A DNA stretch of 41,185 bases from an uncultured Clostridia bacterium (GTDB taxonomy: Bacteria; Bacillota; Clostridia; TANB77; CAG-508): the NCBI GenBank assembly GCA_944386195.1, contig CALXAD010000017.1, positions 1-41,185 of the forward strand, read 5' to 3'. Below the pieces are notes generated by a model that was not told where the DNA came from, did no database searches, and saw only the letters and a list, made by a program, of their open reading frames with translations. Shown piece by piece: positions 23,832 to 31,847 of the stretch. Position numbers and translations under genes: made by a program. The stretch's first letter is position 1; every line of letters begins with the position of its first letter.

Positions 23832-25457
23832 ATGAAAGTAGATAAAAAAGAAAATAAGAATAAAAATAAAATTATTCTAACGATATCAATTGTTCTGGTA
23901 TTATTGATAATTATTTCAGTTAGTTTTTTTATTCAAGGAAATGAAAGTAGTTTATTTACATCTAAACAAACATTAAATATTTTATCAGGTTCAGAAAACC
24001 AAGTCTTAGAGCCAATCCTAGAAGAATTTGAAAAAGAAAATAATGTAAAAATAAATATGACTTATGAAGGCTCTGTTGATATTATGCAAGAATTGCAAAA
24101 TGGAGCAAATAATTACGATGCAGTATTTCCAGCAAATAGTATTTGGATAAGTATGGGAGATACTAATTTAAAAGTAAAACATCAAAAATCAATAACAACA
24201 ACACCAGTTGTTTTTGGAATAAAGAAAAGTGTAGCTGAAAAATTAGGTTTTGTTGGAACAGATGTAACGACTAAAGATATATTGGAGAAAATACAAAATA
24301 AAGAATTAAGTTTTATGATGACATCAGCAACACAGTCAAATTCAGGAGCAACAGCATATTTAGGATTTATTTATGCACTTCTTGGAAATCCTGAAGTAAT
24401 TACAGCAGAAGATTTAGATAATCAAGATTTAAAAAGTGATTTAACAACAATTTTATCTGGAGTAAACCGTTCATCAGGAAGTTCTGACTGGCTAAAAGAC
24501 TTATTTTTACAAAGTGATTATGATGCAATGGTAAATTATGAATCAATAATAATAGATACAAATAAAGAATTAGTAGCCCAAGGTAAAGAACCATTATATG
24601 TAATATATCCAAAAGATGGGTTAGGGATTGCAGATTCACCACTAGGTTACATAGATAATGGAAATAAAGAAAAAGAAGAAGCGTTTTTAAAATTAGAAGA
24701 TTATCTAACTTCAGATGAAGTAAAACCTAAATTATTAGAATTAGGAAGAAGAACATCTTTTGCAATAAATTTTGAAAATAATAATCCAGATGTATTTAAT
24801 AGTGATTGGGGAATAGATACAAAAAAAGTTTTAAATGTTATGAAAATGCCATCAGCTGATGTAATTAAGAAAGCTTTAAATATGTATCAAACAGAGCTTA
24901 GAAAACCATCACTTACAGTATATTGTTTAGATTATTCAGGAAGTATGTATGGCGAAGGAGTAGAAAGTTTAAGAAGTGCAATGAATATGTTATTAGACCA
25001 AACTGAGGCATCTAAATATATGTTACAAGCAAGCTCAAAAGATGTAACAATTGTAATTCCATTTGATGATGGAGTATTAGATGTTTGGAAAGCAGAAGGA
25101 AATGATGCTACAACACTTTCAAATCTACAAAACGAAATAAACAGTTTAGAACCACAAGGTGGAACTAATATATATACACCACTTGTTACGGCGATGGATG
25201 AGATTTTAAAATATAATGTAGAGGACTATACAACATCTATAATCCTTATGTCAGATGGACAATCAAATAGTGGAAGTATAAGAGAAGTAGAAAATAAATG
25301 GAATAGTAGCAATTTAGATATACCAATATTTTCGATAACATTTGGCAATTCAGACGAAAGAGAATTACAAAGTTTAGCAGATTTTTCTAAGGCACGTGTG
25401 TTTGATGGAAAGAAAGATTTAGAAAAAGCATTTAAACAAGCAAAAGGATATAACTAA
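23832..25457 (+). CDS. Membrane-anchored solute-binding domain fused to VWA domain
   Basis: 541 residues. Basic N-terminus, then one anchor helix (IILTISIVLVLLIIISVSFF), with the rest outside. Residues about 45-330 form a type 2 periplasmic-binding-like domain: ILSGSENQVLEPILEEFEKE, NNYDAVFPANSIWI, SATQSNSGATAYLGFIYALL. Residues about 360-541 are a von Willebrand A domain with a complete metal site: DYSGSMYG (DxSxS), GGTNIYTPL (Thr) and LMSDGQSNSG (Asp). First gene of a four-gene operon (22 bases to the next) ending in TelA. The role is likely envelope stress sensing or assembly, with VWA binding a partner through a metal ion. A ribosome site (AAAGGAG) precedes it. Confidence 0.85.
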   Translation: MKVDKKENKNKNKIILTISIVLVLLIIISVSFFIQGNESSLFTSKQTLNILSGSENQVLEPILEEFEKENNVKINMTYEGSVDIMQELQNGANNYDAVFPANSIWISMGDTNLKVKHQKSITTTPVVFGIKKSVAEKLGFVGTDVTTKDILEKIQNKELSFMMTSATQSNSGATAYLGFIYALLGNPEVITAEDLDNQDLKSDLTTILSGVNRSSGSSDWLKDLFLQSDYDAMVNYESIIIDTNKELVAQGKEPLYVIYPKDGLGIADSPLGYIDNGNKEKEEAFLKLEDYLTSDEVKPKLLELGRRTSFAINFENNNPDVFNSDWGIDTKKVLNVMKMPSADVIKKALNMYQTELRKPSLTVYCLDYSGSMYGEGVESLRSAMNMLLDQTEASKYMLQASSKDVTIVIPFDDGVLDVWKAEGNDATTLSNLQNEINSLEPQGGTNIYTPLVTAMDEILKYNVEDYTTSIILMSDGQSNSGSIREVENKWNSSNLDIPIFSITFGNSDERELQSLADFSKARVFDGKKDLEKAFKQAKGYN

Positions 25458-25479
25458 AAAAATTTAAAGGAAGTGTATT

Positions 25480-26100
25480 ATGTTAGTATATAGAAAAAAT
25501 ATTATTAGATTTGATATTATAAATACAATTGTTGCAATTATAATATTTATACTATTGTTTTCAGTACTAAATATTGAAATAATTATTTCGGGAATACTTG
25601 CAATACTAATATATATAGGAAGTTCTTTACTATTTGCACCAAATAATAAATTAGTATTATTAGGAATAAAAGATTCAAATAAACAAAAAGAATATATGGA
25701 GCTATTAGATAATGGTTATGAAAATTATGGGAAATTAGTAGATTTAAAAAATAAGGTAAGTAAACCTCATATAAAACAAGAATGTAATGATATGACATTA
25801 AAAATATCAAAAATATTAAAATATTTAGAAAAACATCCAAATAAAATAGGCGAAAATAAAAAGTTTTTTACTTATTACTTAGAAACAATTTTTAAAATTG
25901 TAAATTCCTATTATGAAATATCATCTCAAGATGTTCATACAAAAGAGATAGAAGAAGTTATAAATAAAACTGAAAATTCATTAACAATAATAAATAAATC
26001 TTTAGATGATCAGTTTACTAAAATGCTTCAAAATGATGCATTAGACTTGGATACAGAAGTAGATTTCTTAAAAAGTAGTATGCAAATGAAAGACTTTTAA
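25480..26100 (+). CDS. xpaC: XpaC-like protein (TelA partner)
   Basis: 206 residues. Two adjacent membrane helices (about 12-29 and 33-52), then a cytoplasmic helical bundle: KLVLLGIKDSNKQKEYMELL, YENYGKLVDLKNKVSKPHIK, FFTYYLETIFKIVNSYYEI, TENSLTIINKSLDDQFTKML. The last segment, together with position next to telA, is the XpaC (PF10112) pattern. XpaC was named for a 5-bromo-4-chloroindolyl phosphate hydrolysis phenotype, but its real job is unclear. It is regularly paired with TelA in Firmicutes. Second gene of the operon, 17 bases before the third. Confidence 0.75.
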   Translation: MLVYRKNIIRFDIINTIVAIIIFILLFSVLNIEIIISGILAILIYIGSSLLFAPNNKLVLLGIKDSNKQKEYMELLDNGYENYGKLVDLKNKVSKPHIKQECNDMTLKISKILKYLEKHPNKIGENKKFFTYYLETIFKIVNSYYEISSQDVHTKEIEEVINKTENSLTIINKSLDDQFTKMLQNDALDLDTEVDFLKSSMQMKDF

Positions 26101-26117
26101 AATGTGGAGGTGAAAAG

Positions 26118-27182
26118 ATGAAATCAAAAATAATTGGAGGAGTTATTTTATTAATAGTAATAATAGTAGTTATTGTGTTTCAGTTTATAAATACTAATAG
26201 ACAAGAGCAAATAACAGTAACTGGTTATTTAGGCGGAGAAAAGATAGGACTTATGGAAGATGAAGAAGTAAAAAAAATATTAAGAGATAAATATGGATTA
26301 ACAGTAGACTATACAAAAGCAGGGTCAATTGAAATGGTAGAACAAGATTCAAGTGATAAAGATTATTTATTCCCATCAAGTCAAACGGCATTAGAACTTT
26401 TCAATCAGACAAAAAGTGATAAATTATACAAAAGTGAAATATTATTTAATTCACCAATTGTTATATATACGTGGAAACCGATAGCAGATGCTTTGATAAA
26501 TGGTGGTATTGTTGAGATGAAAGATAATTCGTATTATATTGCAGATACAATAAAATTGATTAGCTTAGTTACAGATAAGAAAAAGTGGAGCGATATTGGT
26601 GTAAATGATTTATATGGATATGTAACAATACAATCAACAGACCCTAATAAATCAAATTCAGGAAATATGTTTGCAGGCTTAGTTGCAAATATTATGAATA
26701 ATCAAACAGTAGTGGATGAAAGTACAGTAGATAATATTTTACCACAGTTAAAAGATTTTTTTGGAAAAATAGGTTATATGGAACATTCTTCTTCAGATCT
26801 TTTTGAACAATATTTAAAAACAGGTATGGGAGCAAAACCAATGATTGCAGGTTATGAAAATCAAATGATAGAATTTGCAATTGAAAATCCAAGTGATTGG
26901 GAAACTGTAAAAGATCAAGTTGCAGTTCTTTATCCAGAGCCAACAGTATGGAGTTCACACCCATTGATTGCCTTAAATGAAAATGGAGCAAAATTGATAG
27001 AAGCGATGCAAGACCCAGAAATTCAAGAAATTGCATGGACAAAGCATGGTTTTAGAACAGGTGTAAGTGGAACAATAAATACTAATGTTGAAGGTTTTTA
27101 TGGAATACCTAAAACTATAAACGCAGTTATACAAATGCCAAATCCAAATACAATGCAAAAAATAATGGATGTTATTAAATAA
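26118..27182 (+). CDS. Extracellular solute-binding-like protein, membrane-anchored
   Basis: 354 residues; GGAGGTGAAAAG before ATG 26118. One N-terminal anchor helix (IIGGVILLIVIIVVIVFQF), then a periplasmic-binding-like fold: TVTGYLGGEKIGLMEDEEV, YLFPSSQTALELF, SPIVIYTWKPIADALI, STDPNKSNSGNMFAGLVANI, MIAGYENQMIEFAI, and VLYPEPTVWSSHPLIALN. It parallels the N-terminal half of the first operon protein (both carry SNSG-type ligand loops) but lacks the VWA domain, so the two probably arose by duplication. No transporter permease is present, which argues for a sensing or scaffold role, not uptake. Confidence 0.8.
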   Translation: MKSKIIGGVILLIVIIVVIVFQFINTNRQEQITVTGYLGGEKIGLMEDEEVKKILRDKYGLTVDYTKAGSIEMVEQDSSDKDYLFPSSQTALELFNQTKSDKLYKSEILFNSPIVIYTWKPIADALINGGIVEMKDNSYYIADTIKLISLVTDKKKWSDIGVNDLYGYVTIQSTDPNKSNSGNMFAGLVANIMNNQTVVDESTVDNILPQLKDFFGKIGYMEHSSSDLFEQYLKTGMGAKPMIAGYENQMIEFAIENPSDWETVKDQVAVLYPEPTVWSSHPLIALNENGAKLIEAMQDPEIQEIAWTKHGFRTGVSGTINTNVEGFYGIPKTINAVIQMPNPNTMQKIMDVIK

Positions 27183-27211
27183 AAAGTAAATAAGAGAAAG
27201 GATGAGTTGTT

Positions 27212-28321
27212 ATGGAAGAAATTAAGAAAGATGAGCTAGTTGCAAAAGAAAATGATGGATTAGAAACAAGCATTTATGATTATAATAAATTAACAGAAGA
27301 AGATAAAAAACAAGTACAAACTATTATGGAGAATATTCAAGATGGCGATTCAAATGCCGTTATTCAATATGGAGTTGGAGCTCAATCTGAAATTGCTAAT
27401 TTTTCAGATAAAATGCTAGAAGATATAAAAGCTAAAGATACAGATTATGTTGGAGATATATTATCTAATTTAATGGTAAAAGTAAAAGATACAGATGTAA
27501 ATGGATTTATAAAAGATGACCCATTAGAAAATATACCTATTATTGGTAAATTAGTAGATAAAACAAAAAGATTCTTGGCAAAATATCAAAAAATAGAAAA
27601 CCAAATTGATGAAATATCAGAGAAATTAGATAATGAAAGAATGGTTTTATTAAAAGATATTGTTATGTTTGATAATCTTTTTGAAAAAAATACAGAATGT
27701 ATTCATAATTTAGATTTATATATTATTGCAGGAAATAAAAAAATTGAGGAGTTAAAAACAAAAACTATACCTGAATTACAAAAAAAAGCAGAAGAAAATA
27801 AAGACCCGTTAGATGCACAAAAAGTAGCTGATATGGTTGATTATGCTGATAGATTTGAAAAAAAAGTTCATGATTTAAAATTAACAAGAACAATTGCAAT
27901 TCAAACAGCACCTCAAATAAGATTTCTACAATCAGGAAATAAAGCTCTAGTAGATAGAATACAATCATCAATATTAAATACAATACCATTATGGAAAAGT
28001 CAAATTGTACTTGCAATAGGAGTTATTAGACAAAAAGGTGCTTTAGATTTACAAAAACAAGTAACAGAGACTACTAATGAACTACTAAAGAAAAATTCTG
28101 AAATGCTTAAAAATAATACAGTAGAAATTGCTAAAGAAAATGAAAAGGGAATTGTAGAAATAGAAACTCTTAAAAAAGTAAATGATGATTTAATAACAAC
28201 AATAGAAGAAACAATTAAAATAAGTGAGGAAGGTAGAGCAAAACGTAAAGAGGTTGAAAAAGAATTAGTTGTCATAGAAAAAGATTTAAAAGATAAATTG
28301 GCAAATGTTAAAAATAAATAA
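27212..28321 (+). CDS. telA: TelA toxic-anion resistance family protein
   Basis: 369 residues, full length. All-helical cytoplasmic protein: SIYDYNKLTEEDKKQVQTIM, DGDSNAVIQYGVGAQSEIAN, ENIPIIGKLVDKTKRFLAKY, QKIENQIDEISEKLDNERM, MFDNLFEKNTECIHNLDLYI, TRTIAIQTAPQIRFLQSGNK, PLWKSQIVLAIGVIRQKGAL. These are hallmark segments of TelA/KlaA (PF05816). The family is linked to tellurite, nisin and cell-wall-antibiotic tolerance, mechanism unsettled. Last gene of the operon, where it follows two anchored binding proteins and XpaC. Confidence 0.95.
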   Translation: MEEIKKDELVAKENDGLETSIYDYNKLTEEDKKQVQTIMENIQDGDSNAVIQYGVGAQSEIANFSDKMLEDIKAKDTDYVGDILSNLMVKVKDTDVNGFIKDDPLENIPIIGKLVDKTKRFLAKYQKIENQIDEISEKLDNERMVLLKDIVMFDNLFEKNTECIHNLDLYIIAGNKKIEELKTKTIPELQKKAEENKDPLDAQKVADMVDYADRFEKKVHDLKLTRTIAIQTAPQIRFLQSGNKALVDRIQSSILNTIPLWKSQIVLAIGVIRQKGALDLQKQVTETTNELLKKNSEMLKNNTVEIAKENEKGIVEIETLKKVNDDLITTIEETIKISEEGRAKRKEVEKELVVIEKDLKDKLANVKNK

Positions 28322-28374
28322 ATTATATTAACATTTTTTGTTTAGAAAGCAGTAATTTGTAAAGGAGATAAATA

Positions 28375-28707
28375 GTGAAAATAATTACATTATGCGGAAG
28401 TTTAAAATTTAAAGATAAAATGATGAGTATTGCAGAAAAGATGTCTTTGGAAGGTATTTGTGTTCTTACACCAGTTTATCCAGTACTAAAAAATCAAAAA
28501 AAAACAGAAAAACAACTAATCAAATTAAAAGAAGCTCATTTAAAAAGAATAGAATTATCTGATTCAATATTAGTAGTTAATGTAAATAATTATATAGGTA
28601 ATAGTACAAATTCAGAAATAGAATATGCAAAAAAATTAGGAAAAGAAATTTTATATTATACAGATTTTATAAAAGATATAAACAAATTTACAAAATGTTT
28701 ACATTAA
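28375..28707 (+). CDS. Nucleoside 2-deoxyribosyltransferase-like protein
   Basis: 110 residues from GTG 28375 after AAAGGAGA. A small Rossmann-like fold: ITLCGSLKFKDKMMSIAEKM, then a variable loop, LKEAHLKRIELSDSILVVNV and YIGNSTNSEIEYAKKLGKEI. The CGS start and GNSTNSEIEYA motif are shared with DUF4406 and nucleoside deoxyribosyltransferase relatives, which act on nucleotides or nucleoside sugars. The catalytic Glu would be in SEIEYA. It lies 53 bases after telA and may be read from the same mRNA. Confidence 0.75.
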   Translation: MKIITLCGSLKFKDKMMSIAEKMSLEGICVLTPVYPVLKNQKKTEKQLIKLKEAHLKRIELSDSILVVNVNNYIGNSTNSEIEYAKKLGKEILYYTDFIKDINKFTKCLH

Positions 28708-28772
28708 GGTTACTTTATAGTTACTTTTGATATTTATAATAAATACAACTTAAGAAATAAAATAAACTTAAG

Positions 28773-28866
28773 TTTGCTTAAAAAAGCAAAAAACATCCCC
28801 TTTTATTTTTTGGTAAGAACTACTTTTAAAGGTAGTTCTTATTTATTAGACTAAATAGTCTAATAA
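28773..28866. promoter_or_regulatory. Cluster of three hairpins/palindromes before the acyl-CoA ligase
   Basis: In the 294-base gap 28708-29001: a TTTGCTT/AAGCAAA hairpin (28773-28790); TAAGAACTAC/GTAGTTCTTA (28814-28823, 28832-28841), a 10-bp stem; and TTATTAGACT-aaat-AGTCTAATAA (28843-28866), a perfect 24-base palindrome. The first two may be terminators for the upstream gene. The last, with a short even spacer and no T-run, looks more like a protein-binding site, about 60 bases above the ligase promoter. Confidence 0.5.
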
Positions 28867-28924
28867 CATTTTTACTACAGATAACAACGTTTTAGCCAAT
28901 ATCCAATTCTTTACGAAATATTAT

Positions 28925-28956
28925 TTGACAATTTCTAATATCTATAATAATATAAT
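28925..28956 (+). promoter_or_regulatory. Promoter of the acyl-CoA ligase gene
   Basis: TTGACA at 28925-28930. After 17 bases comes TAATAT (28948-28953); a better TATAAT (28951-28956) has a 20-base spacer. The start would fall near 28960. Confidence 0.6.
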
Positions 28957-29001
28957 AAAGGATTTTTTATTGGAAAAATAAATGTACGGAGGAATTAAAA
29001 A

Positions 29002-30699
29002 ATGAAAGAAGTTTTAGAAGTAACAGATTTAAAAGACATGTTAAACAAAACAGGAAAATTATATGGGGACAGACCAGGATACAAAATAAAAATAGAAGAA
29101 GGAGAATATAAAACATATACACATAAAGAAATAAGAGATATGATAAACTATTTAGGAACAGCACTAATTAGTTTAGGATTAAAAGGTAAAAGAATAGCAG
29201 TTATAGGTGAAAATAGATATGAATGGGAACTTGCTTATTTATCAGTAGTATGTGGTACTGGAATAGTAGTTCCATTAGATAAATCTTTACCAGAAAATGA
29301 ATTAGAAGAATTAATAGAAAGGTCAGAAGTAGAAGCAATATTTTATTCTAAAAAATACCAAGAAGTAATAGAAAAAATAAAATATAGTGAAAAAAATAAA
29401 TTAAAACATTTAATATCTATGGATTCAGATATTCATAAAGAAGGAATATATTCAGAAAGAGAATTAATAGAAAAAGGAAAAGAACTAGTAGATGCTGGAA
29501 ATAGAGAATTTTTAGATGCTAAAATAAATCCAGAAGAAATGAATATAATGTTATTTACATCAGGAACAACTGCAAAATCAAAAGTTGTAGCACTTTCACA
29601 TAAAAATTTGGTATCTAATGTAATGGATTTTGCTTCAATATTAGATGTTGATTGTAGCGATAGAATATTATCATTTTTACCATTACATCATGTATTTGAA
29701 TGTACTGTAGGAATGTTATATTCATTATATTTAGGAGCACAAAGATCTTTCTGTGAAGGAATAAGACATATTGTTGAAAACTTAAACGAATATAAAATAA
29801 CATTCACATCATTTGTTCCAGCAATTTATGAGGCTATGTATAAAAATATTATGAAAATGATAGAAAAACAAGGAAAATTAGAAGCAGTTAAAAAACTTAT
29901 GGAAGCCAATAAAGATAAATCAATGGAAGAAAAAGCAGAGATATTTAAAGATATACATAATTTCTTTGGAGGACATATTAAATTATTTGTTAGTGGTGCA
30001 GCAGCATTAGATAAAGAAGTTGAAGAAGCATTTAGAGCTTGGGGATTTAACTTATGCCAAGGATATGGACTAACAGAAGCATCACCAGTTATTGGTGTAG
30101 AGACAACAGAAAACTTTAGAGTTGGTTCAATAGGAAAAGCACTTCCACATATTCAAGCACGTATAGATGAACCAAATGAAGAAGGAATGGGAGAACTTGT
30201 AGTTAAAGGACCAAATGTAATGCTTGGATATTATGGAGATGAGGAAGCAACTAAAGAAGTCTTAGAAGATGGATGGTTACATACAGGAGATTTAGCAACA
30301 ATAGATGAAGATGGATATATATTTATTTGTGGAAGAAAGAAAAGTGTAATTGTATTAAAAAATGGTAAAAATATATTCCCAGAAGAAATGGAAGCTTTAG
30401 TAAATAAAGTAGAAGGTGTAAAAGAATCATTTATATTTGGAAAACAACAATCAGATGATAAAGAAGATATAAAAATAAATGTAAAAATAGTATTTGATAG
30501 AGAAATTATGAAAGAAGCATATAAAGTAGAAACAGACGAAGAAATTCGTAAAGTATTACAAGATAAAATCAAAGAAATTAATAAAATAATGCCAAAATAT
30601 AAGGCAATAAGAGGAATGATAATTTCAGAAGAACCATTAATAAAAACAACTACAAATAAAATAAAAAGACAAGCAAATTTAGAAGCAATAGAAAAATAA
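29002..30699 (+). CDS. AMP-forming acyl-CoA synthetase (long-chain fatty acid-CoA ligase type)
   Basis: 565 residues. Core motifs: MLFTSGTTAKSKVVALSHKN (ATP P-loop, A3), QGYGLTEASPVIGVET (A5), GELVVKGPNVMLGYYGDEEA, WLHTGDLATIDEDGYIFICG (A7) and RKKSVIVLKNGKNIFPEEME (A8 hinge). The catalytic lysine lies in the late segment IKTTTNKIKRQANLE. It makes acyl-CoA from a carboxylic acid, ATP and CoA. Length and the N-terminal helix are typical of FadD-like enzymes. Chain length cannot be read from the sequence. Ribosome site GGAGG precedes ATG 29002. The palindrome at 28843-28866 may mark lipid-responsive control. Confidence 0.93.
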   Translation: MKEVLEVTDLKDMLNKTGKLYGDRPGYKIKIEEGEYKTYTHKEIRDMINYLGTALISLGLKGKRIAVIGENRYEWELAYLSVVCGTGIVVPLDKSLPENELEELIERSEVEAIFYSKKYQEVIEKIKYSEKNKLKHLISMDSDIHKEGIYSERELIEKGKELVDAGNREFLDAKINPEEMNIMLFTSGTTAKSKVVALSHKNLVSNVMDFASILDVDCSDRILSFLPLHHVFECTVGMLYSLYLGAQRSFCEGIRHIVENLNEYKITFTSFVPAIYEAMYKNIMKMIEKQGKLEAVKKLMEANKDKSMEEKAEIFKDIHNFFGGHIKLFVSGAAALDKEVEEAFRAWGFNLCQGYGLTEASPVIGVETTENFRVGSIGKALPHIQARIDEPNEEGMGELVVKGPNVMLGYYGDEEATKEVLEDGWLHTGDLATIDEDGYIFICGRKKSVIVLKNGKNIFPEEMEALVNKVEGVKESFIFGKQQSDDKEDIKINVKIVFDREIMKEAYKVETDEEIRKVLQDKIKEINKIMPKYKAIRGMIISEEPLIKTTTNKIKRQANLEAIEK

Positions 30700-30701
30700 A
30701 A

Positions 30702-30727
30702 AAATAGCAGATTAGTCTGCTATTTTT
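30702..30727 (+). terminator. Intrinsic terminator
   Basis: AAATAGCAGA-ttag-TCTGCTATTT, perfect 10-bp stem then T-run. Confidence 0.9.
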
Positions 30728-30800
30728 AACTTTTCTATTGTTATTTAGAATCACAAAAGAATTAAATAAATAAAATAATATAATATTCAAGGAGAAAATA

Positions 30801-31733
30801 ATGATAATAAATACAGGTTGTAGAACTGATATTCCAGCTTTTTATTCAAAATGGTTTATGAATAGAATAAAAGAAGGATATGTTTTAGTAAGAAATCCAT
30901 ATAATCCACAACAAGTAACAAAATATAGTTTATCGCCAGATGTTGTGGACTGTCTTGCTTTTTGTACAAAAAATCCAGAACCAATGATTGATTATTTAGA
31001 CGAATTGGATAAATATAAACAATATTGGTTTGTAACAATTACACCATATGGTAAAGATGTAGAGCCAAATGTGCCAGATAAGAAAAAGGTAATAGAAAGT
31101 TTTAAGAAACTTTCTAAACATGTAGGAATAAATTCAATAGGGTGGAGATATGACCCAATTTTTATTGGATATGGTTTTGATGTAAAAAAACATATAGAAT
31201 GTTTTGAAAAAATAGCAAAAGAATTAAAAGGATATACAAATAATTGCACAATTAGTTTCTTAGATTTATATGAAAAAGTAAAGAAAAATGCACCTAATAT
31301 AAAACCACCATCTAAAGAAGAACAAATTGAAATTGCAAAAGCTTTTAGTAAAATAGGAAAAGAAAATATGATGACAATACATAGTTGTTGTGAAACAACC
31401 AATTTAGCACAATATGGATTAAAATGTAATGGTTGTATGAGTCAAGAAATTGTTGAAAAAGCAATAAATGAAAAATTAAATCCGCCTAAAAGAAAGAATA
31501 TAAGACAACAATGCAATTGTTTAATGGGAAATGATATAGGGGCATATAATACTTGTGCACATTTATGCAAATATTGTTATGCAAATTATAGTAAATCATT
31601 AGTTATTGAAAATATGAAAAATCATGATGAAAATTCTCCATTTTTAATAGGAAATAGCAAAGATTATGATAAAATAACCATTGCAAAACAAAAAAGTTGG
31701 AAAGTAGAAAATGAACAAATAAGCTTTATTTAA
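30801..31733 (+). CDS. DUF1848 family protein
   Basis: 310 residues; AAGGAGA before ATG 30801. Family hallmarks: the opening IINTGCRTDIPAFYSKWFMN, then VDCLAFCTKNPEPMIDYL, YWFVTITPYG, NSIGWRYDPIFIGYGFDVKK and a C-terminal cysteine cluster: CCETTNLAQYGLKCNGCM, QQCNCLMGNDIGAYNTCAH and LCKYCYANY. The CxxxCxxC-type spacing near the end resembles iron-sulfur binding, and relatives are sometimes grouped with radical-SAM-like enzymes, but the activity is unknown. Cytoplasmic and intact, it stands alone between a terminator and the next promoter. Confidence 0.88.
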   Translation: MIINTGCRTDIPAFYSKWFMNRIKEGYVLVRNPYNPQQVTKYSLSPDVVDCLAFCTKNPEPMIDYLDELDKYKQYWFVTITPYGKDVEPNVPDKKKVIESFKKLSKHVGINSIGWRYDPIFIGYGFDVKKHIECFEKIAKELKGYTNNCTISFLDLYEKVKKNAPNIKPPSKEEQIEIAKAFSKIGKENMMTIHSCCETTNLAQYGLKCNGCMSQEIVEKAINEKLNPPKRKNIRQQCNCLMGNDIGAYNTCAHLCKYCYANYSKSLVIENMKNHDENSPFLIGNSKDYDKITIAKQKSWKVENEQISFI

Positions 31734-31847
31734 TATAAAAAATTAATAAAATTATAATATACTTTTTCCATATATGTGTTAAAATACTTTAGGGATAAAT
31801 ATAAAGTTTTTTGATTTAAAAATTAAATAAAAACAGGAGATTTATGT

